Of a DNA stretch of 64,000 bases, positions 21,489 to 29,053 are shown one piece after another. Below the pieces are notes generated by a model. The model was not told where the DNA came from. It saw only the letters and a program-made list of their open reading frames with translations, and ran no database searches. The position numbers and the translations under genes were made by a program. Numbering within the stretch: the stretch's first letter is position 1; each line of letters begins with the position of its first letter. The DNA comes from Pseudomonas viridiflava (GTDB lineage Bacteria > Pseudomonadota > Gammaproteobacteria > Pseudomonadales > Pseudomonadaceae). The stretch spans positions 94,441-158,440 of the forward strand of contig NZ_RBTP01000003.1 in NCBI RefSeq assembly GCF_003702045.1. Direction: 5' to 3'.

Positions 21489-22430
21489 TTATTGTTCTGT
21501 CAGGTTGCGCACAGTGACGCCGCTTTCAAGCCGTTTGAGTTGCGCGGCGTCGGTGATGCCGAAACCGATCTGGGTAACCGCCATCGCAGCAATTGCCGTG
21601 GCAGTACGTAGCGTTTTGTGAGGCTCATCACCACCGATCAGACCGTGCACCATGCCCGCGAGCAACGAGTCGCCCGCGCCTACGGTACTGGCCACCGTGA
21701 CCTTGGGCGGCAACGAATGCAGCGCCAGGTTGGGGCTGAACCAATGCACGCCTTCCGAGCCCTGAGAGATGACCACATGCTCGATGCCCTGCGTGTGCAA
21801 ACGAGCCGCCGCCTCTGCCTGAGCCGCGATGGAAATGATCGGCGCGTCCAGCGCATCGGCCAATTCTTCCGTATTGGGTTTGATCAGCCACGGACCGGCC
21901 GCCAGACCGGCACGCAACGCCAGACCACTGCTGTCGAGCGCAACTTTCAGCCCAAGATCCTTGAGCATCACCAACAGGGCGTGCAGCCATTCAGGTGTCA
22001 CGCCCCGGGGCAGACTGCCTGCAACCACGACGGCATCGAAGCCCGGCGCGATCTGCTGCACACGGGCGAACAGCGCCTGCTGCGCCTCATCACTGACTTG
22101 CGGGCCGGGGCCGTTGAGGTCGGTGATGCGGCCACTGCCTTCGGCCAGTTTGATGTTGCTGCGGGTTTCGCCCGGCACACGCACGAACTCATCCACGAAA
22201 CCGCGACGCTCGAACAGGGCTTCGAACGCCTGCTGATTATCGATGCCCATAAAACCGGCGACGGTCAGCTCATGCCCCAGGTCAGACAGCACCTGCGCCA
22301 CATTCAGGCCCTTGCCGGCGGCGTGGGTAAGCATCGCGTTGCTGCGATTGACCTGGCCCAGCTCGATCTGGCCCAACTGCACAGTCAGGTCCAGCGCCGG
22401 GTTCATGGTCAGGGTAAGAATCTTCGCCAT
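21489..22430 (-). CDS. fruK: 1-phosphofructokinase
   Basis: FruK (313 residues) converts fructose 1-phosphate to fructose 1,6-bisphosphate with ATP. PfkB-family signatures are present: AGKGLNVAQVLSDLGH near the N-terminus and the anion-hole motif ASTVGAGDSLLAGMVHG near residue 255, containing the catalytic Asp. Its ATG shares one base with the fruB stop, so translation is coupled. Confidence 0.97.
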   Translation of the reverse strand: MAKILTLTMNPALDLTVQLGQIELGQVNRSNAMLTHAAGKGLNVAQVLSDLGHELTVAGFMGIDNQQAFEALFERRGFVDEFVRVPGETRSNIKLAEGSGRITDLNGPGPQVSDEAQQALFARVQQIAPGFDAVVVAGSLPRGVTPEWLHALLVMLKDLGLKVALDSSGLALRAGLAAGPWLIKPNTEELADALDAPIISIAAQAEAAARLHTQGIEHVVISQGSEGVHWFSPNLALHSLPPKVTVASTVGAGDSLLAGMVHGLIGGDEPHKTLRTATAIAAMAVTQIGFGITDAAQLKRLESGVTVRNLTEQ

Positions 22431-25300
22431 TACAGGGCCTCCACAAGTGCACGGACTTCGGCGGCGCTGCCCACCGTCAGCGCATTTTGCGCCAGTTGCC
22501 GAGCGGTGCTCAGCGTCAGTTCACGAACACAGGCTTTGACCTCACCGATACTGCGCGCTGAAACGCTCAACTCGTCAACGCCCAGGCCGACCAGCACCGG
22601 CACCGCCAGCGGATCAGCCGCCAGCTCACCGCAGACGCCTACCCATTTGCCATTGGCATGGGCGGCGCGCACGGTCATGTCGATCAGTTGCAGCACCGAC
22701 GGGTGCAGACCATCGGCCTGTGCCGACAACGTCGGGTGCCCCCGGTCAATGGCCATCGTGTATTGAGTCAGGTCGTTGGTGCCGACACTGAAGAAATCGA
22801 CTTCCTTGGCCAGTACCGGCGCGATCAATGCGGCGGACGGCACTTCGATCATGATCCCCAGTTGCAGGTCGCTGACCGGAATTTCCTGGCGCAGACGTTC
22901 GGTCATGTCCCGCGCCTCACGCCACTCTTCAACAGTGCCGACCATTGGAAACATGATCCGCAGCGGCCCGCTGTTGGCGGCGCGCAACAGGGCGCGAAGC
23001 TGGCTTTCCATCACATCGGGACGCTGCAAGGTGAGGCGGATACCGCGCACACCCAGGAACGGGTTCTCTTCCTTGTCGATAGGCCAGTACGGCAGCGGTT
23101 TGTCGCCACCCACGTCCAGCGTGCGCACCACCAGCGGACGTCCGCCGAGGTCTTCAAGCACGCGGCGGTATTCGGCTTCCTGAGTCGCTTCATCCGGTGC
23201 CTGCGAATGGGCCATGAACAGCAATTCTGTGCGCAGCAGACCCACGCCTTCGGCGCCCTGCTCCACCGCTGCCGGTGTGCCGGTGCTGTCACCAATGTTG
23301 GCGAACACTTCAACGGCATGGCCGTCGCGAGTGACCGCAGGCTCCATGCGCAGCGCAGCGGCTTCTTTAAGGCGCTGCTCACGTGCGTCACGGTCTTGAA
23401 TGGCACGCTGCAAGGTGGCCTCGTCCGGCGCAACCGTCAGACGGCCTCGCTGGCTGTCGAGCAACAATACAGTGCCTGGCTTGAGCAGCAGCACGGCATC
23501 GCCGGCCCCCACCAACGCAGGAATGCCCAGCGCACGCGCCACGATGGCACTGTGGGCGGTCGCGCCACCACGAGCGGTCAGAATGCCGGCCACTTGCGCC
23601 GGATCCAGACGCGCCACGTCGGACGGACCGACTTCGTCCATCACCAGAATGTAAGGTTCGTCCGGTGCAGCCACAGTCTCGACGCCACAGATCTGCGCCA
23701 GCACACGACGACCGACATCGCGCAGGTCCGCCGCACGCTCGGCCAGCAGCGCGTCCTGCAGTTGTTCCTGCTGCACGGCAGCCGCTTCGATCACGCTCGC
23801 CCAGGCAGCAGCAGCGCTTTCTTCCTTGTTCAGACGCAGCTCGACTTCGCGGGTCAGCTCCGGGTCGTCGAGCATCTCCTGGTGGGTGATGAAGATTTCG
23901 CGGATGGCCTTGGCCTTGCTGCGCTGGATCAGGTTTTCGATGTCGCGGCGAACTTCGGCCAGCGCCTTTTGGAGGCGCTCACGCTCGGCGGCGACCGACT
24001 CACCTTGCTGCGGGTATTCGAACGCCTGCAACACTTGAACGTGCGCAGGACCCATCGCAATGCCAGGCGAGGCAGGAACAGCTTGCAGCACACTGCCAGC
24101 GGCTGGCGCATTGACGGGCTTGGCAACAACGGCCGCCGGGGCTGGGGCCGCCTGGGTTTCGGACGCGACCGGAAGTGGCTCCACCTCCTCGCCAAGGCCC
24201 TGTTCCACGGCGGCAATCAGAGCAGGCAGCGCGTCGGAAGCAATGGTTGGCTCTGCGATAAATTCCAGCGTCTGACCCCGGCGTGCGCCCAGGCTGAGCA
24301 GTTTGCTCAAGCTCTTGGCTGACACTGCGGTATCGCCGGTTTCGACGATGCGCACACGAATCTCGCCGTCGAATTCCTTAGCCAGTTGCGCCAGGATCTT
24401 GGCTGGACGAGCGTGCAGGCCATGAGCGTTAGCCAACTTGATCTGTTCGGTCGGCCACTCTGCGGGCAGTTCGCCGCCCAGCGCCTGCAATACGACGCGG
24501 CTGCTGGTGGCATGCCCCAGTTCGTGGCCGCGACCTTCGATCAGTAAAAGGCACAGGCGCTCAAGCAACGCTTGATGGGCCTCACCCAGACTGGCGAGAC
24601 AGAACAGCCCCGTCAGCGGCTGGCCCAGGTAGCGAATCGGTTTGTCCGGAGTGACAAAGGCCAGGCCGGGACGCTTGACGGTCTGCTCGCTGTGCAGCCA
24701 CCACAGGCCATCGCCCAGCGACAGCGCTTCAACCTGTTGCAGCACGGCGGCGAACCCATTGCTGACGCAATCGGCCTTGCGCAACAGGCGGGCACCACGC
24801 CAGACCAGCTCTTCAAAATCGTCGGCTGACACACCCAGGCTGATCATTTGCGCGTCGAGCGCCAACTCTTGAGGTGCGCCTTGCAGCAGCTTCAGCAAAT
24901 CTTCCGGGGTCTGAGCCTCACGCAGGGCCTGTCCGAGGTCTTCCTCGCCCAGCGCGCGGGTCAGCAGTTGCAACAGACGCAAATGCTCATCGGACTTGGC
25001 CGCGATACCGATGGCCAGATAGACCATCTGGCCATCGCCCCAGTCCACCCCTTCGGGGAACTGCATCAGGCGCACACCAGTGGTGGCTACCAGGTCGCGG
25101 GTTTCAGGCGTGCCGTGGGGAATCGCAATGCCTTGACCAAGAAAGGTCGAACCCTGCTGTTCGCGGTTCATCAAACCGGTCAAATAGCCTTCTGCCACCA
25201 GACCATCAGCGACCAGGTGGTCGGCAATCAATTCAAGTGCGGCATTTTTATCCACGGCCGACTGGGCCATAGATATTTGCCCCAGAGTGAGTTCGAGCAT
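22430..25300 (-). CDS. fruB: PTS multiphosphoryl transfer protein EIIA-HPr-EI
   Basis: FruB (956 residues) joins three phosphocarriers for fructose uptake. EIIA-Fru is at the N-terminus (GIAIPHGTPE, active His62), an HPr domain is near residues 285-370 (ANAHGLHARPAKIL, active His) and enzyme I makes up the rest (GGATAHSAIVARALGIP, active His; C-terminal PEP-binding TIM barrel). In Pseudomonas this protein carries phosphate from PEP directly to FruA. The start MLELTLGQ is where EIIA homology begins; an ATG 11 codons upstream is less likely. Confidence 0.97.
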   Translation of the reverse strand: MLELTLGQISMAQSAVDKNAALELIADHLVADGLVAEGYLTGLMNREQQGSTFLGQGIAIPHGTPETRDLVATTGVRLMQFPEGVDWGDGQMVYLAIGIAAKSDEHLRLLQLLTRALGEEDLGQALREAQTPEDLLKLLQGAPQELALDAQMISLGVSADDFEELVWRGARLLRKADCVSNGFAAVLQQVEALSLGDGLWWLHSEQTVKRPGLAFVTPDKPIRYLGQPLTGLFCLASLGEAHQALLERLCLLLIEGRGHELGHATSSRVVLQALGGELPAEWPTEQIKLANAHGLHARPAKILAQLAKEFDGEIRVRIVETGDTAVSAKSLSKLLSLGARRGQTLEFIAEPTIASDALPALIAAVEQGLGEEVEPLPVASETQAAPAPAAVVAKPVNAPAAGSVLQAVPASPGIAMGPAHVQVLQAFEYPQQGESVAAERERLQKALAEVRRDIENLIQRSKAKAIREIFITHQEMLDDPELTREVELRLNKEESAAAAWASVIEAAAVQQEQLQDALLAERAADLRDVGRRVLAQICGVETVAAPDEPYILVMDEVGPSDVARLDPAQVAGILTARGGATAHSAIVARALGIPALVGAGDAVLLLKPGTVLLLDSQRGRLTVAPDEATLQRAIQDRDAREQRLKEAAALRMEPAVTRDGHAVEVFANIGDSTGTPAAVEQGAEGVGLLRTELLFMAHSQAPDEATQEAEYRRVLEDLGGRPLVVRTLDVGGDKPLPYWPIDKEENPFLGVRGIRLTLQRPDVMESQLRALLRAANSGPLRIMFPMVGTVEEWREARDMTERLRQEIPVSDLQLGIMIEVPSAALIAPVLAKEVDFFSVGTNDLTQYTMAIDRGHPTLSAQADGLHPSVLQLIDMTVRAAHANGKWVGVCGELAADPLAVPVLVGLGVDELSVSARSIGEVKACVRELTLSTARQLAQNALTVGSAAEVRALVEAL

Positions 25301-25352
25301 TGCCTTGACTCCTGTGCAGCGCCAAGGCGCCACCTGATTCTTGTTTTAATGA

Positions 25353-25368
25353 CGATCAAACGTGATCG
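25353..25368. promoter_or_regulatory. Inverted repeat in the fruB leader
   Basis: CGATCA and TGATCG are perfect arms around AACG, 53 nt upstream of the fruB start. It contains an AAACGT core that resembles half of a Cra site but lacks the flanking match. It may be a second, weaker operator or an mRNA element. The palindrome is seen; the function is inferred. Confidence 0.35.
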
Positions 25369-25436
25369 ACAGCTTGGTGATGAAGTGCTATCCATCGGAC
25401 ATCGCTTTCATCTCGATTGCAGCAGACAATCGAGCT

Positions 25437-25452
25437 GCTGAATCGTTTAATC
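25437..25452. promoter_or_regulatory. Cra/FruR operator
   Basis: The 16-mer GCTGAATCGTTTAATC fits the enterobacterial Cra consensus (GCTGAAWCGWTTCA-like). Its reverse complement contains TTAAACGATTCA, one base from the P. putida fruB operator TTAAACGTTTCA. It lies between divergent fruB and fruR, as expected for repression of fruBKA by FruR and release by fructose 1-phosphate. Confidence 0.8.
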
Positions 25453-25637
25453 TACAATTGCTCGGCACGTTACTCGATTCTGAGGATTCATTGAAGCCCA
25501 GTCGGTCTGATCCTGTAGGAGAAGTCCCAAAATACTCGGAGTAGTTGGGTCTACGCTACGGTCTCGTGTAAAGATGATCGTCATACAACGATCTTTCGAC
25601 TGTCGTAAGCCACGCCAATAACAAAAGGAACATTGCG

Positions 25638-26633
25638 GTGAAACTGAGCGATATTGCGCGTCTGGCAGGTGTGTCCGTCACCACTGCCAGTTACGTGATC
25701 AACGGCAAGGCTGAACAACAGCGCATCAGCCCGGCTACGGTCGAGCGAGTGCGGGCGGTTGTGGAGCAGCATGATTTTCGGCCCAACCCGCAAGCGGCCG
25801 GTCTGCGCAGCCGACACAGCAAGACACTGGGCTTCATTCTCCCGGACCTGGAAAACCCCAGTTATGCACGCATTGCCAAGCTGCTGGAGCAAGGTGCCAG
25901 GGCGTTGGGCTATCAATTGCTGATCGCAAGTTCCGACGACGACCCCATCAGCGAGCTGCAACTGTTGCAGGTGTTCCGCGCACGTCGCTGCGACGCGCTG
26001 CTAGTAGCCAGTTGCTTGCCGCCGAGCGATGACAGTTACCGCGAGTTACAATTGAAGGGCTTGCCGATCATCGCCATCGACCGGGAAATGAACCCGGAGT
26101 TTTTCTGCTCGGTGGTCAGCGACGACCATGACGCCAGTCTGCAATTGACCCACAGCCTGCTTGAAACCAAGCCTCGGCACATCGCGTTGATTGGTGCCCG
26201 ACCGGAACTGAGCATCAGCCGGGCTCGCGCCGCCGGTTTCGAACACGCTCTGACCGATTTTTCCGGCACCACATTCGTCGAGCATGGCGAGGCCTTCAGC
26301 AGACAATGCGGCCAACGCCTGATGACCGAGATGCAGCAACGTCTGGGGCATCTGCCCGATGCTCTTATCACCACGTCCTATGTCCTGTTGCAAGGCGTGT
26401 TCGATGTGCTGCAAAGCCAGTCACTGACGTCGACCCAGCTTCATCTGGGCACGTTTGGTGATACGCAATTGCTGGACTTTCTGCCGCTACCGGTCAACGC
26501 AATGGCGCAGCAACATCAGAAAATCGCCGACACTGCTTTGGAACTGGCGCTGGCGGCAATCCAGAAAAATGAATATCAACCCGGCGTGCATGCCATCACG
26601 CGCACATTCAAGCAACGCATTCACGGAGTGTGA
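25638..26633 (+). CDS. fruR: Fructose repressor FruR/Cra (LacI family)
   Basis: A 331-residue LacI-family regulator. The N-terminal helix-turn-helix reads VKLSDIARLAGVSVTTASYV and is followed by the hinge helix and a periplasmic-binding-protein-like effector domain (about residues 60-330). In Pseudomonas, Cra responds to fructose 1-phosphate and mainly controls the adjacent fruBKA. It starts with GTG, 8 nt after AAGGAA. The operator at 25437-25452 lies upstream. Confidence 0.95.
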   Translation: MKLSDIARLAGVSVTTASYVINGKAEQQRISPATVERVRAVVEQHDFRPNPQAAGLRSRHSKTLGFILPDLENPSYARIAKLLEQGARALGYQLLIASSDDDPISELQLLQVFRARRCDALLVASCLPPSDDSYRELQLKGLPIIAIDREMNPEFFCSVVSDDHDASLQLTHSLLETKPRHIALIGARPELSISRARAAGFEHALTDFSGTTFVEHGEAFSRQCGQRLMTEMQQRLGHLPDALITTSYVLLQGVFDVLQSQSLTSTQLHLGTFGDTQLLDFLPLPVNAMAQQHQKIADTALELALAAIQKNEYQPGVHAITRTFKQRIHGV

Positions 26634-27418
26634 GCGTGAAGCTGATCGACACCCACACCCATCTCGACTTCCCGGACTTCGATGCGGATCGCGAAGACGT
26701 ACTGCAGCGTTGTCGATCACTGGGCGTGGAGCGCATGGTGGTGCTGGGTGTCGATCAACGTAACTGGCAGCGGCTGTGGGACCTGACCCTGGCCAACCCT
26801 GAGCTGCACGCCGCTTTCGGGCTGCATCCGGTTTATATCGATGACCATAAGCCCGAACACCTGACAGAGCTGGGCGAATGGCTGGAGCGTCTCAAAGGAC
26901 AGTCCCAGCTGTGCGCGGTGGGCGAAATCGGGCTCGATTACTACGTTGAGGGCCTGGACAAGGCGCGCCAACAGCAGACGTTCGAGGCGCAGTTGCAACT
27001 GGCTGCGGACTTCAACCTGCCTGTCTTACTGCACGTCAGGCGCAGCCACGCCGACGTGATCGCAACCCTCAAGCGCCACAAGCTCAAGCGCAGCGGGATT
27101 GTCCATGCTTTTGCCGGCAGTCGGGAGGAAGCGCGGGAATACCTGAAACTGGGGTTCAAACTCGGCTTGGGTGGTGCCGCGACCTGGCCGCAGGCATTGC
27201 GCATGCACCGGGTCATCGCCGAACTGCCGCTGGACAGCGTGGTGCTGGAAACCGATTCACCGGACATGGCACCCGCCATGCACCCGAATGAGCGCAACAG
27301 CCCGGAACACCTGCCAGACATCTGCACTGCGCTGGCAGACCTGATGAACATTAGTCCGGAAGAGTTGGCGCAGGCCAGCACGCGCAACGCCCGGGAGCTG
27401 TTCGGCTGGCCGCTTTAA
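26630..27418 (+). CDS. TatD family metal-dependent hydrolase
   Basis: A 262-residue TatD-type TIM-barrel hydrolase. Metal ligands are visible as DTHTHLDF, VGEIGLDYY, LLHVRRSHAD, GIVHAFAGS and LETDSPDM. TatD enzymes act as 3'-5' DNA/RNA exonucleases or D-aminoacyl-tRNA deacylases in DNA repair and RNA quality control. The start is a GTG that overlaps the fruR stop; another GTG two codons downstream, with better spacing from GGAG, is also possible. It is co-transcribed with fruR and converges on ampE. Confidence 0.9.
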   Translation: MSVKLIDTHTHLDFPDFDADREDVLQRCRSLGVERMVVLGVDQRNWQRLWDLTLANPELHAAFGLHPVYIDDHKPEHLTELGEWLERLKGQSQLCAVGEIGLDYYVEGLDKARQQQTFEAQLQLAADFNLPVLLHVRRSHADVIATLKRHKLKRSGIVHAFAGSREEAREYLKLGFKLGLGGAATWPQALRMHRVIAELPLDSVVLETDSPDMAPAMHPNERNSPEHLPDICTALADLMNISPEELAQASTRNARELFGWPL

Positions 27419-27439
27419 CGCCTTAGCTTTAACGACGCA

Positions 27440-28336
27440 TCAGATCAGCAACGTCCACAATGCGAACCCGGCGTACCAGACGATGGCCGCACGGATCAGC
27501 AATTCCCAGAGCATATCGAGGCTATTGACCCCTTCAGCCCCCAGCGCCGGTGACGGCACTTCGCTGGCTGCGCATCCAATACGGGTGATCAGTTGCTCTG
27601 CGCTGATGTTCCAGTTAAGCAATTCGTGCAGCATCAAACGGCTGACCGCCACGAAATTGCCCACCAGCGCGAAGCTGGCCGCCAGCAACCTGACCGGCAC
27701 CCAGTCGAATGCATGGCGCAATTGCGCGGCCCGCTCGGCCAGCGCAGGCGTGCTGCCGTGTTCAGCGGCCAGTGCCAGCAGTCGGTAGGCCAGCGCGGCA
27801 ACCGGGCCCAGCAAGAAGTACCAGAAAATAACCGCAAAGAAGCTTTGATGGGCCTGCCAGAGCATGTAGCTCTGCACGCCCCGGAGCAATTGCTCACTGT
27901 CGTCGGCCTCTACACCCATGTCTCGCTCGGCAACGTGTACAGCCGCTTGCGCATCGCCACGACGACAGGCGTCACGAAACGGCCCCAGCGCAGCGATCAG
28001 ATCACCTCGTCCAAGGCTGTAGACCAACACCAGCAGGTGGATGGGCAACGCCAGCCAGCCATAGGCCACAGAACCCACGATGGTCAGAACCAGTTGCAAC
28101 AGCACCACGGGCACGAGGACCATCAACGTCAGGATGACCCAAGGTCGCGACGCGGTTCGAGGGCTGCCTTCAAGCTTGCCCAGCTCCTTCAGGAAGACCC
28201 AAGGTCGCGACGCGGTTCGAGGGCTGCCTTCAAGCTTGCCCAGCTCCTTCAGGAAGAAGCCATCACGCTGTACACGCTGACGCAGCGCAGAGAACTTCTC
28301 TACCAGGACCGCCAGCAGCAACACTAGAAAACTCAT
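27440..28336 (-). CDS. ampE: AmpE, beta-lactamase induction-related membrane protein (internal 20-residue duplication)
   Basis: AmpE is an inner-membrane protein encoded after AmpD, with an incompletely defined part in beta-lactamase regulation and cell-wall recycling. About four membrane segments are seen (near residues 1-12, 67-100, 165-190 and 275-298). Residues about 28-67 consist of the same 20-residue unit twice (FLKELGKLEGSPRTASRPWV), from an exact 60-bp tandem duplication, so the protein is 298 residues where about 278 is usual. The frame is kept. The repeat lengthens the cytoplasmic loop before the second membrane helix. It lies 15 nt after ampD. Confidence 0.9.
   Translation of the reverse strand: MSFLVLLLAVLVEKFSALRQRVQRDGFFLKELGKLEGSPRTASRPWVFLKELGKLEGSPRTASRPWVILTLMVLVPVVLLQLVLTIVGSVAYGWLALPIHLLVLVYSLGRGDLIAALGPFRDACRRGDAQAAVHVAERDMGVEADDSEQLLRGVQSYMLWQAHQSFFAVIFWYFLLGPVAALAYRLLALAAEHGSTPALAERAAQLRHAFDWVPVRLLAASFALVGNFVAVSRLMLHELLNWNISAEQLITRIGCAASEVPSPALGAEGVNSLDMLWELLIRAAIVWYAGFALWTLLI
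28136..28255. repeat. Exact 60-bp tandem duplication inside ampE
   Basis: Units 28136-28195 and 28196-28255 are identical over 60 bases, and identity runs on for two bases more. Because 60 is a multiple of three, the ampE frame survives. The absence of any mismatch suggests a recent slippage or unequal-exchange event. Confidence 0.95.
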
Positions 28337-28351
28337 TGTTCGTCCCTCACT

Positions 28352-28900
28352 TCAATCCTGCAGAGCGGCTCGGAATCTGCCCCAGTCAAAACAGGGCCCC
28401 GGATCGGTTTTGCGTCCGGGCGCAATGTCACTGTGACCGCAAATACGTTCAGGGGTAATGCCTGCGTAGGCCAACCGCAGCTGGCGCGTCAGTTCCGTAA
28501 GCGCGGCGTATTGCGCATCGGTAAAGGCCTGGTCATCGGTGCCTTCAAGCTCGATACCGATGGAAAAATCGTTACAGCCCTCACGCCCCTGAAAACTGGA
28601 AACGCCCGCATGCCAGGCGCGGTCCTGACAGGAGACGAACTGAATCACGTCCCCATCACGTTCAATCAGAAAATGCGCTGAAACCGTCAGATGAGCAATG
28701 CCTTCGAAGTAAGGATGCTCGGTGGTGTCCAGTCGGTTCTGAAAAAAGGCCTGCACCTTGCCGGTCTTGAACTGCGAGGGGGGCAGGCTGATGTTGTGAA
28801 TCACCAATAACGAGATTTCGCCTTCGGGCCGCGAGTTGAAGTTGGGCGAAGGGCAATGTTGAACGCCTTCGCACCAGCCACTGGCGCAATCGAGCTGCAT
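28352..28900 (-). CDS. ampD: 1,6-anhydro-N-acetylmuramyl-L-alanine amidase AmpD
   Basis: AmpD (182 residues) is the cytosolic zinc amidase that removes the peptide from anhydromuropeptides in wall recycling; its loss derepresses AmpC through AmpR. Zinc ligands and catalytic residues are visible in LLVIHNISLPP (His), AHFLIERDG (Glu) and CGHSDIAPGRKTDPG (His and Asp). No signal peptide, as expected for the cytosolic enzyme. I start at MQLDCASGWCEG; the upstream extension of this frame is not homologous. Confidence 0.95.
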   Translation of the reverse strand: MQLDCASGWCEGVQHCPSPNFNSRPEGEISLLVIHNISLPPSQFKTGKVQAFFQNRLDTTEHPYFEGIAHLTVSAHFLIERDGDVIQFVSCQDRAWHAGVSSFQGREGCNDFSIGIELEGTDDQAFTDAQYAALTELTRQLRLAYAGITPERICGHSDIAPGRKTDPGPCFDWGRFRAALQD

Positions 28901-29053
28901 GAAAGCTCCTGAAGCAGACAAATGAATGGCGTTCAGTATGCCCGCGATGGATGAGGATGTGGGGATCGGACTACGGCGCGTGCCGTATGAATGGGCTGTT
29001 GACTGTGCAGCGTTAATCCTACGGCCTGCATGCAACACAGGCCATGCGACGGC

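Noticed and set aside
22658..24322. 554-codon plus-strand ORF opposite fruB
   Set aside because: Antisense of the enzyme I part of FruB with no protein-like features.
25362..25544. 60-codon ORF between fruB and fruR
   Set aside because: No ribosome site, overlaps the Cra operator, and the translation looks random.
28136..28255. Possible CRISPR or mobile repeat
   Set aside because: Only two directly abutting units without spacers, inside ampE and in frame; it is a simple tandem duplication.
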